A stretch of DNA of 15,524 bases from NCBI GenBank assembly GCA_003155465.1, contig PMCR01000343.1, positions 9,800-25,323 on the forward strand, written 5' to 3'. This DNA comes from Myxococcales bacterium. GTDB taxonomy: Bacteria; Myxococcota; Polyangia; Fen-1088. Below the pieces are notes generated by a model. It was not told where the DNA came from. It did no database searches and was given only the letters and a program-made list of their open reading frames with translations. This document shows, piece by piece, positions 1-6,680 of this stretch. Every line of letters begins with the position of its first letter. Position 1 is the stretch's first letter. Position numbers and translations under genes: made by a program.

Positions 1-308
1 CCGTCGAGACGCTTGCTGCCGAAGGTGGGCAACAGGTGGGTAGTCATCACTTGCCTGTACCCGTTCTGCACTGATGGTTTGGTACGCGTTCGGACGTAGG
101 TAGCGAGCCATTCCTGGGCGAACTCGGCCAGGGTGGGCGCCGCGATTGGCTTCGACAACACGGGCTCACCACGGAGCAGCCGTTGGCGCAGCAGCGATTC
201 GTACATGCGAGCATCGGGTTCGGTGTTGACCGGACTGCGCTTACGATATCGGATTCCATTGAACTGAAAGTCCACCCACCATGAATTTCTAAATTTTCTG
301 GCACTCAT
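1..308 (-). CDS. Tyrosine recombinase (phage-type integrase), N-terminal part
   Basis: Only the first 102 residues lie in the window; the gene runs off the left edge. The visible part has the usual order of an integrase N-terminus: a short Trp-rich strand region (residues 9-22, with WW at 10-11), a linker, then a SAM-like core-binding domain from about residue 59 (TLAEFAQEWLATYV, then ...HLLPTFGSKRL). The catalytic domain with its Arg/Lys/His-x-x-Arg/Tyr residues would lie outside. I chose the ATG at 306-308 because it keeps the core-binding domain in frame; there is no clear Shine-Dalgarno before it. It lies 15 nt downstream of an excisionase-like gene on the same strand, the normal xis-int arrangement, so it probably integrates and excises the element to its right. 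The family is clear; the target site cannot be read. Confidence 0.85.
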   Translation of the reverse strand, partial: MSARKFRNSWWVDFQFNGIRYRKRSPVNTEPDARMYESLLRQRLLRGEPVLSKPIAAPTLAEFAQEWLATYVRTRTKPSVQNGYRQVMTTHLLPTFGSKRLD

Positions 309-323
309 ATGTGGTGTGGTTGT

Positions 324-632
324 TTATGAACTCACGCGGTTCTCCCGGAGGTGCGCTTCGATCTCGTCGACGTCGAAGCGCAGGAGGCCGCCCACCCGGT
401 GGAAGGGAATCGCGTGGCGCGCGACCAAGCGATAGACGCCGGTCTTCGAGATGGCGAGGCGGGCGGCGACATCCTCGATGGTGACGAGTGGCGGCCGGCC
501 GGCCCGGTCCGAACTGCGTGAATCAGTTCGTTTGAATGAAGCTGGTTGTTCAGGATCAGCGCCGCGCTGGGAATGGCCGAGTAGGCCAGGCCCCAATGGC
601 GATGTTGCATTGTAGCAAGATGGCGAGTTCAT
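324..632 (-). CDS. Excisionase-like helix-turn-helix DNA-binding protein
   Basis: The protein has 102 residues. Residues 49-97 are a MerR/excisionase-type winged HTH (HTH_17 family): LVTIEDVAARLAISKTGVYR, then a wing reading IPFHRVGGLLRFDVDEIEAHL. These small proteins bind and bend DNA at attachment sites or act as repressors. The first 48 residues look disordered and are not part of the domain, so the true start could be further in; the ATG at 632 has no convincing ribosome-binding site. It precedes the integrase by 15 nt and is divergent from the plus-strand gene run, so it could also regulate that run from the intergenic region at 633-1033. Excisionase is the most likely role from context; a transcription factor is the alternative. 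Confidence 0.8.
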   Translation of the reverse strand: MNSPSCYNATSPLGPGLLGHSQRGADPEQPASFKRTDSRSSDRAGRPPLVTIEDVAARLAISKTGVYRLVARHAIPFHRVGGLLRFDVDEIEAHLRENRVSS

Positions 633-736
633 GGAAAGGGGGCGGGCTGATCTGAACTGACCAGCTCTACTCCACCCCTATCGTCCCACATGCGGCCGGC
701 GCGGTAAGTGATACCAACTCGAAGCTGAAGAGTTAG

Positions 737-745
737 TTATCCACA
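737..745 (+). promoter_or_regulatory. DnaA box (exact strong consensus)
   Basis: The nonamer TTATCCACA is identical to the strongest E. coli-type DnaA boxes. It lies in a non-coding region beside int/xis and replication-related genes. A single 9-mer can occur by chance, so the case rests on the second site and the surrounding inverted repeat. Confidence 0.5.
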
Positions 746-758
746 GCCAGATACAGCA

Positions 759-780
759 AGAGAGCCCATTGCGGCTCTCT
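759..780. terminator. Terminator-like hairpin
   Basis: A perfect 8-bp stem, AGAGAGCC (759-766) and GGCTCTCT (773-780), closes a 6-nt loop and is followed on the plus strand by ATTT. The T-tract is short. It could end transcription entering from the left, or be a structural part of the origin-like region. Confidence 0.45.
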
Positions 781-806
781 ATTTGCGTTCACACCCTGAA
801 TTGCCC

Positions 807-815
807 TGGGGATAA
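807..815 (-). promoter_or_regulatory. Second DnaA-box-like site, one mismatch
   Basis: Read on the minus strand this is TTATCCCCA, one base from TTATCCACA. It faces the first box, about 60 nt away. It is weaker evidence than the first site and is listed because the two sit together inside one inverted repeat. Confidence 0.35.
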
Positions 816-1033
816 CCCCCCGTTCCCGCATAAATTGGTATCCCTTACCTAGCCGCCGCCATGTGGAATGATGGTCTTGGACTGTTTTGGTCCACGGAAT
901 CGGCGGGCTGTGCTTGTCGGCTCGCCCGCCGGTTCTGGCCTAACTTTGTGCCACCCACCCTCCTCTGGCGGCGGCTTTCGCACATTACGGCACTGCGCCG
1001 CAGGCGGTCAAGGGCTCGGGTGGACGATCCATC

Positions 1034-1651
1034 ATGTTCGCCCGAATCGCGCCGGAGAACTCCGCGCGCGTGCTCGCGGTAGTACCGACTCCGTGCTTCT
1101 CTGGCCATGCCGTTCTCGACGGCTGGGGGCTGGCTCCCGGTAGCTTCGCCACCTGGAAACTGGGCTCGCTGACAACTGATGCAGGACGAGAGCAATCCTT
1201 CAATCGCCGTCTGTGCGAATCTTTCCAGCGACACCGGCCAGCGGTTCTTGTTCTGGGGATACCCAGGCATGACGACGCGCGATCGCGCGGTCTTCGCGAA
1301 GGCGCCTGTCGCATAGCTGCCAGCTACGGTGTGCGTGCCATCGAGCGCCGTGTTTCCGAGGCACGTAGCTTGTTGCTCGGTTGCCAGCGTGGTTGCGAAG
1401 ACAACGCCCTCTCTGCTTGTGTCGCGAACAGCTTCTTCCCAGCGCTGAGGAAATTCCGAAGCCCCAAGCAGACGATCCAGCGCCGCTATCGCCTCCACGC
1501 TTTCGAGGCCGTGGCCCTGGCGCTTCTCGAACTTGTCGAGCGCGCGCCACTGTCGGCCGCCGCCGTTGCCAGAGATGAGGCCTTTGCCATGGGCCGGTTC
1601 AACGCCGCCCTCGCGGAGTCCGCGAGACGACACTTTCCCGACAACCTATGA
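1034..1651 (+). CDS. RuvC-like (RNase H fold) protein, probably catalytically impaired
   Basis: This 205-residue protein follows the layout of RuvC-type Holliday-junction resolvases. It has a first strand (VLAVVPTP, 13-20) leading into GHAVLDGWG, a second strand after RHRPA (VLVLG, 71-75), a middle helix and basic region (to about 112), and a C-terminal HAFEAVALALLEL (155-167). Active RuvC carries Asp in the first strand, Glu at the end of the second and Asp in the last motif. Here these positions read Val17, Gly75 and Glu158, so at least two of the acids are gone. Such a protein could still bind branched DNA at replication or recombination forks. The ATG at 1034 follows a weak GGTGGA; the frame is closed further up. 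It ends in a 4-nt ATGA overlap with the next gene. The assignment rests on motif layout only and is moderate. Confidence 0.55.
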   Translation: MFARIAPENSARVLAVVPTPCFSGHAVLDGWGLAPGSFATWKLGSLTTDAGREQSFNRRLCESFQRHRPAVLVLGIPRHDDARSRGLREGACRIAASYGVRAIERRVSEARSLLLGCQRGCEDNALSACVANSFFPALRKFRSPKQTIQRRYRLHAFEAVALALLELVERAPLSAAAVARDEAFAMGRFNAALAESARRHFPDNL

Positions 1652-2178
1652 CCAACCCGACTTTATCGAAACTCGGAGATCTTGAGATTACCCTCGTGCG
1701 CGCCGGCCGTACCTGCGCGCTCACCGGTGCCGAACTTGCGCAGCTTCTCGACTCGCCGGGAATCGTCATCCGCCTCGCGGCCGTGCTGTACTCCCGCAGT
1801 CGTCCCGTCACGGGGAACGGTGGGGCGACGGAGAAAGGAGAAGCGGTCAGGCAACAAGAAGAAGGGACCGAACGGAGCGGGATGGGAAGCGTTCTTGGTC
1901 AACGTTCGTTCGGCTGGGATGGCGAGTCGAGAAGGGAAGGAGTATCGACCCGTGGACAAGCGGCCGAGCGAACGGCCAGCTATCTGGCAGACAAGCTCGG
2001 TGACTTCAAGAGCATGGCCTTCTTCCGGCGGGTTGCCGAAGTACTTCCCCCTGAGGTGATTCGCGACGCGCTGGTGAAAGCGCTCGACCTTCGGCCCGCA
2101 GATGTCCGCCGCTCCCGCGCCGCCTACTTCACGAGTCTCATCATGCCGCATCTGCGGCGTTGCGATCCAAAAGCGTGA
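1648..2178 (+). CDS. Hypothetical protein with conserved C-terminal helical domain
   Basis: The protein has 176 residues. Residues 1-50 look folded (DLEITLVRAGRTCALTGAEL), about 52-107 form a Gly/Glu/Arg/Ser-rich linker, and 108-170 are a helical region reading TASYLADKLGDFKSMAFFRR and later AAYFTSLI. A tail of this kind (Leu-x-Asp followed by aromatic residues, ending in a YFT motif) resembles the C-termini of some phage and plasmid replication-associated proteins, but I cannot name a family with confidence. It starts inside the stop codon of the RuvC-like gene (ATGA), so the two are probably translationally coupled. Its stop overlaps the next likely start in the same way. A role in element replication or its control is inferred from position only. 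Confidence 0.65.
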   Translation: MTNPTLSKLGDLEITLVRAGRTCALTGAELAQLLDSPGIVIRLAAVLYSRSRPVTGNGGATEKGEAVRQQEEGTERSGMGSVLGQRSFGWDGESRREGVSTRGQAAERTASYLADKLGDFKSMAFFRRVAEVLPPEVIRDALVKALDLRPADVRRSRAAYFTSLIMPHLRRCDPKA

Positions 2179-2687
2179 CCACACTTATGTACCGAACACC
2201 ACCCAAGAGAACGCCGCGCGTAGCCGCCATCGTGGCTCGTCGACAGACCGCCGCCCTCGTCGTGCTGGACCCGTGGGAAATACGCGTGGCGATGGTCGCG
2301 CCGGTTGCCACTGTCCGGCTGGCGCTTCTCCGGGAGCATCCGACTGCGGTCGCCACCAACCAACGCTGGCCGTGGCTGCGCCGGGCCGGTCCCGAAGTCG
2401 TTCTCCCGGACTTGGCGGCTGAAGACTCGGTTCTTCCCGACCAAGCAGAACTGCGCCGGTTCTCCGGCATGAAGCACGAACTCCTGCTACGCCGCGCCTT
2501 GGCTCTCGCCGATCAAATTCTCACCCAAGCCCTCCATGACCAAATCATTTCCGAAAACCGATCTCGTTCGACTTCTGGCCCTGCCCGCGCCGACGCGCAT
2601 GCTGGCGCTCCTCGCCGCCTTTCGGTTTCTCGCCGTGTCGGATCTCGGCCTGGCCGGCATCGACAACGGCGAAGTGGATGCAGCTGA
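2175..2687 (+). CDS. Hypothetical protein, unrecognised family
   Basis: I place the start at GTG 2175, whose GTGA overlaps the previous stop exactly as the gene before it does; TTG 2160 and ATG 2187 are alternatives. From GTG the product is 170 residues. Residues up to about 120 look like a real protein: a basic start, strands such as TAALVVLDPWEIRVAM, then a Leu/Ala-rich helix (ELLLRRALALADQILTQAL). From about residue 121 the frame overlaps the next gene by 152 nt and becomes Arg/Ser/Gly/Pro-rich, as expected of a shadow. Either the tail is real but unstructured, or the original stop has been lost. No function can be assigned. It sits in the operon between the RuvC-like and relaxase-like genes. 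Confidence 0.55.
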   Translation: MTTLMYRTPPKRTPRVAAIVARRQTAALVVLDPWEIRVAMVAPVATVRLALLREHPTAVATNQRWPWLRRAGPEVVLPDLAAEDSVLPDQAELRRFSGMKHELLLRRALALADQILTQALHDQIISENRSRSTSGPARADAHAGAPRRLSVSRRVGSRPGRHRQRRSGCS

Positions 2688-3381
2688 AGCCGTCGGTTCC
2701 GTCCTTCGCTTTCAGCTTCAACGGCGAATGACCGACCGGGCCGCGACCCAGGTGCTTGCGCTCTCCCGCGCCGGTGCACTTGAGCTGGCCCGGGTCATGG
2801 ACGTGGAACCGGGCACAGTGCCGCACTCGACGCGGTCCAACTCTTCGCGCTCGGTAATGTTTCTGGACCATACCCTCGCGCGCAACGGGTTCGCCCTGTC
2901 TCTCGCCGGCATGAAGTGCGAGGCGGACGGAAGCGCCATTCTTCTTTCGTGGGAACACGACCGCGACCGGCTCGCTGACTCGGTGACGATGATGGCTAGT
3001 ACCAGCCAGCTTTGCCGCCAGCCGCTCGAAGCTGATGGGTTCGCCGTCTGTCACGGACCGCGCGGCATCGAGGGACTCCTGGTCGAGGTTGACCGCGGTA
3101 CGGAGCCGGTCGGGTATCTTGGCCGCAAGTATGCGGGCTATCTCGACTGGTGGCGCCAGGGCGGACACGCGCGACGGTTTGACGTGGATACGGTTCGCAT
3201 TCTCACGGTGGCGCCCGACGAGCGGCGAACGGCGCGATTGCGCAATGCTTGTTTGGAATCGACCCAGAGAAAAGCCGGTGGCTTGTTCTGGTTTGGCGCC
3301 GAGGATGTAATCGCGAAGCACGGAATCATGGCATCCATCTGGTCGACCGCCAAAGTCGAACGCCTGCCGCTTTGGACCTGA
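2536..3381 (+). CDS. Replication-relaxation family protein (MOBC relaxase-like)
   Basis: The protein has 281 residues and resembles the Replic_Relax family (PF13814). Its N-terminal helical part (about 19-110) begins MLALLAAFRFLAVSDL, followed by a region starting at VMFLDHTLA. The core has an Asp-Gly (D167) strand, then LLVEVDRGTEP with E184 and D186, then RKYAGYLDWW with K198 and Y199. MOBC relaxases such as TraX of pAD1 and MobC of CloDF13 belong to this group and have a restriction-endonuclease-like catalytic fold; they nick DNA at oriT to start conjugative transfer. Other members may act in replication. The coupling ATPase gene lies next door, which favours mobilization. The ATG at 2536 has no good ribosome-binding site; ATG 2599 would shorten the overlap with the previous gene and keep the domain. 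Confidence 0.75.
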   Translation: MTKSFPKTDLVRLLALPAPTRMLALLAAFRFLAVSDLGLAGIDNGEVDAAEAVGSVLRFQLQRRMTDRAATQVLALSRAGALELARVMDVEPGTVPHSTRSNSSRSVMFLDHTLARNGFALSLAGMKCEADGSAILLSWEHDRDRLADSVTMMASTSQLCRQPLEADGFAVCHGPRGIEGLLVEVDRGTEPVGYLGRKYAGYLDWWRQGGHARRFDVDTVRILTVAPDERRTARLRNACLESTQRKAGGLFWFGAEDVIAKHGIMASIWSTAKVERLPLWT

Positions 3382-3651
3382 GCTCACCTCAGCTGCCCGG
3401 AGACAACCACAGCGCGTGCGGCACTCATCGGCCATGTGTCGATGGCTGCACCAAAAGTCATACTTTTGTGGAATCTCCGGACACTTGGGGTGAGGGACGG
3501 GGCCATTGGCTCACCCTCACTTTCCCCGCGCCCGGGCCGCAACCTTGGCCCGGTCGTGCGAAACGATCCCCACCTGGGCGTTTCGGTGCTCCCGCCGTGG
3601 GGGTGGCCGCGTTGCGGGCGCGCGGGAAAGCGAACAAGCGCATCAGCCCCT
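3382..3651. other. 270-nt intergenic region with hairpins; possible oriT
   Basis: In an operon otherwise built with overlaps, this gap stands out. It holds a perfect dyad at 3452-3468, a second inverted repeat GTGAGGG (3490-3496) with CCCTCAC (3514-3520), and an overlapping alternative pairing GGTGAG/CTCACC. The coupling-protein frame is open back to 3436, but its sequence before 3652 is Pro/Gly/Arg-rich and unlike the family. A position between relaxase-like and coupling-protein genes is suitable for an origin of transfer. This is an inference from layout. Confidence 0.4.
3452..3468. repeat. 17-bp dyad: 7-bp arms, 3-nt spacer
   Basis: CAAAAGT, CAT, ACTTTTG: the arms are perfect complements. 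Its AT-rich make-up contrasts with the GC-rich surroundings. It could be a repressor operator or an oriT-proximal inverted repeat recognised by the relaxase-like protein encoded just upstream. Confidence 0.5.
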
Positions 3652-4959
3652 ATGAACCACTCAAGTCAGCGAACTATCCCCATCGCCACCCACGACCCGC
3701 GTTCGCCGCGAGCGGAGGTGGGTATTCGCCCGGCTGATCTACTTCGTTCCGTCTACGTCGTTGGGAAGACCGGGACCGGCAAGTCGACATTCCTTGAAAA
3801 TCTTCTCTTGCGCTCGGCCGATGCCGGCTTTGGCGGCGCGCTCATCGACCCGCACGGCGACCTCTTCTGGCGCGTTCTCGAAAACCTACCCTCACGTCAC
3901 TGGAATCGCGTGGCCATTCTCCGACCAGCCGATGCCGGCCGTCCGGTGGGCGTGAACCTTCTTGGCTCTTTGGCATGGGGCTCGCGCGCGCTGGTCGCTT
4001 CCGGGGTGATCGAGATTTTTCGCACGCTCTGGGGGCCAACGCTTTTCGGACCGCGGTCGGAGCATGTGCTTAGAAATGCGGCGCTTGCCGTCCTTGAGAA
4101 TCCGAACCCAACCCTTCTCGGTTTGCTGCGCTTCCTCATTGATGCCCCATACCGGGCGCGCGCGCTTTCGCGAATCACCGATCCGGTGGTGCGCATCTTC
4201 TGGATCAAGGAGTTTCCCTCCCTTGGCAAGTCCTTTGCCTCGGAGGTGACTGCCCCCGTTCTTAACAAGCTGGGCGCGCTCGCCTCGCCAGTTGTGCGCC
4301 GGCTCGTGGGGCAGGCAGCACCGCGGATGGATTTCCGCGAACTCATGGATGAAAGGCGAATCCTGATTGTCGATCTGTCCGGAATCGGCCGCGACGCCGC
4401 TCATTTCGTCGGCGCGCTCGTTATGACTGGGCTGGACCTCGCGGCTCACGCCCGCGCCGGAAAGCCAGCCTCAGAAAGATCGCCATTCCTGGTCGTGGCC
4501 GACGAGTTCCACTCGTACCTGACTCGCTCGTTTGTTTCTCTTCTTGCCGAGGGCCGCAAGTTCGGTGTGTGCGCGGCGCTGGCGCATCAGCATGCAGCAC
4601 AGCTCGATCCCGAAGTCCGCGCCGCGATCTTGGGAAACGCCGGTACGCTCGTCGCCTTCACGCTTTCGGCCGAGGACGCGGAAACCATTTCGCCGGAATT
4701 CGCGCCCGAACTGGTCGCCGCCGATCTGGTCCGACTTCGCCGACACCATCTGGCATTGCGTCTCTTGCGGAATGGCGAAGCGGCGCGGCCGATGATCGCA
4801 CGCACCTTGCCACCGGCACCCGTGGCGGGCGAAAAGCCGGAAACACTTCTGCGCATCAGCGCGGAACGATACGGGCGGCCAGCCAAGCAGGTGGATCGGG
4901 AGATCAGCGAGGCGCTCGGTGTATCGCCGACGTCATCGCCCCACCAGAAGGACGCGTAG
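3652..4959 (+). CDS. VirD4/TraG-like conjugative coupling ATPase
   Basis: From ATG 3652 the protein has 435 residues. It matches type IV secretory system conjugative DNA-transfer ATPases: Walker A GKTGTGKS at 38-45, then LIDPHGDLFWRVL, NLLGSLAWGS, GPRSEHVLRNA, PVLNKLG, Walker B FLVVADEFHSYLT with D284 and E285, and a later AEGRKFGVCAALAHQHAAQL and LGNAGTLVAFTLSAEDAETI. Coupling proteins bring relaxase-bound DNA to the secretion channel. I see no clear N-terminal membrane segment, so this is a soluble, short form as found in many mobilizable elements. An open frame extends upstream to 3436, but that part is not family-like. No strong ribosome-binding site precedes 3652, so the exact start is unsure. 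A general DNA-pumping hexamer role is the alternative. Confidence 0.85.
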   Translation: MNHSSQRTIPIATHDPRSPRAEVGIRPADLLRSVYVVGKTGTGKSTFLENLLLRSADAGFGGALIDPHGDLFWRVLENLPSRHWNRVAILRPADAGRPVGVNLLGSLAWGSRALVASGVIEIFRTLWGPTLFGPRSEHVLRNAALAVLENPNPTLLGLLRFLIDAPYRARALSRITDPVVRIFWIKEFPSLGKSFASEVTAPVLNKLGALASPVVRRLVGQAAPRMDFRELMDERRILIVDLSGIGRDAAHFVGALVMTGLDLAAHARAGKPASERSPFLVVADEFHSYLTRSFVSLLAEGRKFGVCAALAHQHAAQLDPEVRAAILGNAGTLVAFTLSAEDAETISPEFAPELVAADLVRLRRHHLALRLLRNGEAARPMIARTLPPAPVAGEKPETLLRISAERYGRPAKQVDREISEALGVSPTSSPHQKDA

Positions 4960-5062
4960 ATCGCGGGGCGTGCGGGCTCGTCGCTGACCACCTCGGTCGG
5001 CGCCGGTCCCGCTTCCCTGAGCATGGCGCTCGGGGCTGCGAGAAAGATCAGGTCTTTTCCAA

Positions 5063-5794
5063 ATGCGAGCAAACGGCAGTCACGCACCGCTTACCACCAA
5101 GATCGACATTCACGACAAGGAAGGCCGGAAAATCGGCGAGAAAGAGGTCGTCACCTACGCCGGCATCCTGGCGCTGGCCCATGACGAGGGGCTCCGCTCC
5201 ATCGTCACGAAGCTCGTCCAGGTGCCCACCAAAGAGAACGGCACGGTGGCCATCGTCACGGCCGTGGTCCGCACCAACCGCGGCGTGTTCACCGCGATCG
5301 GCGACGCCAACCCGGGCAACGTGAACCGCAAGATCGCGGCGCACATCATCCGGATGGCTGAGACGAGAGCCAAAGCAAGGGCGCTTCGGGACGCGATCGA
5401 TGTTGGTACCGTGGCGCTCGAAGAGCTGGGCGATCTAGTCGAGGAAGAGCTGTTGGCCGAGCCAACCAGCCAGCCCCAACAACCACCGGCGGCGGCGCGA
5501 GCGGCAACCGCCGCACCAACCTCGGCGACTAACCCGGCGAACGACAACCGCGGGGCGCCCTCCTCTGGCCCGATCTTCGCGGCCATGACCGATGCCCAGC
5601 GCCGGATGCTCTTCCGCCTGGCCACCGAGCGCGGCATCGCGCCCGAGAACGCCAACGCCTGGCTCCTGGGCCAGTTGAAGGTGTCCGATCTGAGGGCACT
5701 GTCTCGCTCAACCGCGAGCGAGGCCATCGATCGGCTCAAGAACGGCAAGCCCAACGGCACTGGTGGCAACGGCGCGAGCGCAGGAGTAGCGTGA
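5063..5794 (+). CDS. Putative single-strand annealing protein (Rad52/Sak-like)
   Basis: The protein has 243 residues in three parts. Residues 11-125 form a compact core with VPTKENGTVAIVTAVVRT (54-71), GVFTAIGDANPGNVN (74-88) and HIIRMAETRAKARALRDAI (94-112). A Pro/Ala/Gln-rich linker covers about 132-172. A C-terminal helical domain (176-226) reads TDAQRRMLFRLATERG followed by LSRSTASEAIDRL. A strand core followed by an Arg-rich MAETRA-type helix and a small C-terminal helical domain is the pattern of phage annealing proteins. Its stop overlaps the ATG of a Cas4-like nuclease, giving the classic annealase-exonuclease pair. It would anneal resected single strands during element recombination or replication. 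The family assignment is by pattern and context, without direct homology proof. The ATG at 5063 has only a weak upstream purine run. Confidence 0.6.
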   Translation: MRANGSHAPLTTKIDIHDKEGRKIGEKEVVTYAGILALAHDEGLRSIVTKLVQVPTKENGTVAIVTAVVRTNRGVFTAIGDANPGNVNRKIAAHIIRMAETRAKARALRDAIDVGTVALEELGDLVEEELLAEPTSQPQQPPAAARAATAAPTSATNPANDNRGAPSSGPIFAAMTDAQRRMLFRLATERGIAPENANAWLLGQLKVSDLRALSRSTASEAIDRLKNGKPNGTGGNGASAGVA

Positions 5795-6636
5795 TGGGGA
5801 CCGCGGTTCCGCACCTGAGCGCGTCCCGGATCTCGCTATATCTCCAGTGTCCGCGCAAGTACGCCTTCCGCTATGTGGAGGGCGTCGTTGTGCCTTGGAA
5901 GTCGGCGAACCTGGCGTTTGGCTCGGCCGTCCATGGGGCTCTCCAGACCTTCCACGAGAAACTCATGGAGGGCCAGAAGTCTACGGCGGACGAGATCGCG
6001 CGCCTCTTCGTCTCGGACTGGTACGCCCAACTCGTCGACGAGATCCGGTTCAAGGATGGTGACGACGCCAACTCGGTTCGTCTCATGGGCGAGGCCTTGG
6101 TCCGCCTCTATGTAGAAGGTCACCAAGACCTCAGTGTGGTGGCGGTGGAGTCCGGCTTTCAGATTCCTCTCGCCGACCCGGCCACCGGTGAAATCCTTGG
6201 CCCCGACCTCAAGGGGTTCTTCGACCTGATACTCAAAGGTGACACCATCGTCGAGCTGAAGACCGCGGCCAAGGCATACGATCAGGGCACGCTGGCCCGA
6301 CACATCCAGCTGACCAGCTACCGCTACGCGTACGCTCAGCTTCACAAACGCGATGCGACCCTCAAGGTCACGGCGCTGCTCAAGCAGCGTAAGCCGCGCG
6401 TCGAGACATACGAGGCGGTTCGCACCAAGGAGGACGACGCCTGGTTCGTCTACCTTGCCGTCGAGGCCAACCGGGGCATCGAGGCGGGCATCTTCCCGCC
6501 GTCGCCGTCGTTCCTCTGCGGCGACTGCGAGTACGCAGACCACTGCCGGAAGTGGCGAGGGTCAGCCAACACGAATCGCAAGCATGACGATCACCCACAT
6601 CATCCAGTCGCCGCACCTGCTGCCGTGGCCGCGTGA
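5794..6636 (+). CDS. Cas4/RecB-like PD-(D/E)XK nuclease with Fe-S cysteines
   Basis: The protein has 280 residues. It opens with HLSASRISLYLQCPRKYAFRY (first cluster Cys, C19), typical of the PDDEXK_1 (PF12705) group. The catalytic core is visible: GFFDLIL with D144, IVELKT with E154 and K156, and QLTSY with Q172 and Y176. The C-terminus has C242, C245 and C251 (CGDCEYADHC), which with C19 make the four-cysteine set of Cas4 and AddB nucleases that holds a 4Fe-4S cluster. The expected activity is resection of DNA ends to single strands. The start ATG shares one base with the stop of the annealing-protein gene, and AGGAG (5782-5786) sits 7 nt before it; GTG 5791 is an alternative. No cas1 or cas2 lies nearby, so a CRISPR role is unlikely. 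Confidence 0.85.
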   Translation: MGTAVPHLSASRISLYLQCPRKYAFRYVEGVVVPWKSANLAFGSAVHGALQTFHEKLMEGQKSTADEIARLFVSDWYAQLVDEIRFKDGDDANSVRLMGEALVRLYVEGHQDLSVVAVESGFQIPLADPATGEILGPDLKGFFDLILKGDTIVELKTAAKAYDQGTLARHIQLTSYRYAYAQLHKRDATLKVTALLKQRKPRVETYEAVRTKEDDAWFVYLAVEANRGIEAGIFPPSPSFLCGDCEYADHCRKWRGSANTNRKHDDHPHHPVAAPAAVAA

Positions 6637-6646
6637 AACCGAGAAT

Positions 6647-6677
6647 GCCCAGGGATTCCTCGCTGGAGTCCCTGGGC
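6647..6677 (+). terminator. Strong 13-bp hairpin after the nuclease gene
   Basis: The arms GCCCAGGGATTCC (6647-6659) and GGAGTCCCTGGGC (6665-6677) pair along 13 bp with one G-T wobble and a 5-nt loop, starting 10 nt after the nuclease stop. The bases after it (CGCTCCTTCC) are only pyrimidine-rich, so it may be a weak terminator, an mRNA 3'-end stabiliser or an attenuator before the leader that follows. Confidence 0.5.
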
Positions 6678-6680
6678 CGC

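Larger units (their letters stand above)
704..848. repeat. 14-bp inverted repeat pair flanking the DnaA boxes
   Basis: The left arm GTAAGTGATACCAA (704-717) and the right arm TTGGTATCCCTTAC (835-848) are inverted copies matching at 13 of 14 positions, with 117 nt between them. They enclose both DnaA-box-like sites and the terminator-like hairpin. They could be binding sites for the excisionase, the integrase or an initiator protein, or define an origin segment. Confidence 0.6.
633..1033. other. Non-coding divergent region: candidate replication/control region
   Basis: These 401 nt lie between the minus-strand xis-int pair and the plus-strand operon. No reading frame on either strand is convincing; a 262-codon antisense frame overlapping it looks like a compositional shadow. 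It holds a 14-bp inverted repeat (704-717 and 835-848), two DnaA-box-like sites in opposite orientation (737-745 and 807-815), a terminator-like hairpin (759-780), a small hairpin at 878-894 (TGGAC/GTCCA) and an 8-bp stem at 901-931. This density fits an origin or a regulatory control region of a mobile element. Function is inferred. Confidence 0.5.

Noticed and set aside
845..1633. Long minus-strand frame (262 codons) opposite the RuvC-like gene
   Set aside because: Its product is low-complexity and Arg/Gly/Ser-rich without domain signals, while the plus strand has RuvC-like motifs and a coupled start. High GC content makes long antisense frames common.
2545..3435. 296-codon minus-strand frame opposite the relaxase-like gene
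   Set aside because: It is a shadow of a gene with clear family motifs on the plus strand.
3436..3651. 72-codon N-terminal extension of the coupling ATPase
   Set aside because: The sequence is Pro/Gly/Arg-rich, unlike the family, and overlaps inverted repeats. The start at 3652 leaves a family-typical N-terminus.
5794..6636. CRISPR-associated Cas4
   Set aside because: The motifs fit Cas4, but no cas1, cas2, effector gene or repeat array was seen in the window, and the coupled partner is an annealing-type protein.
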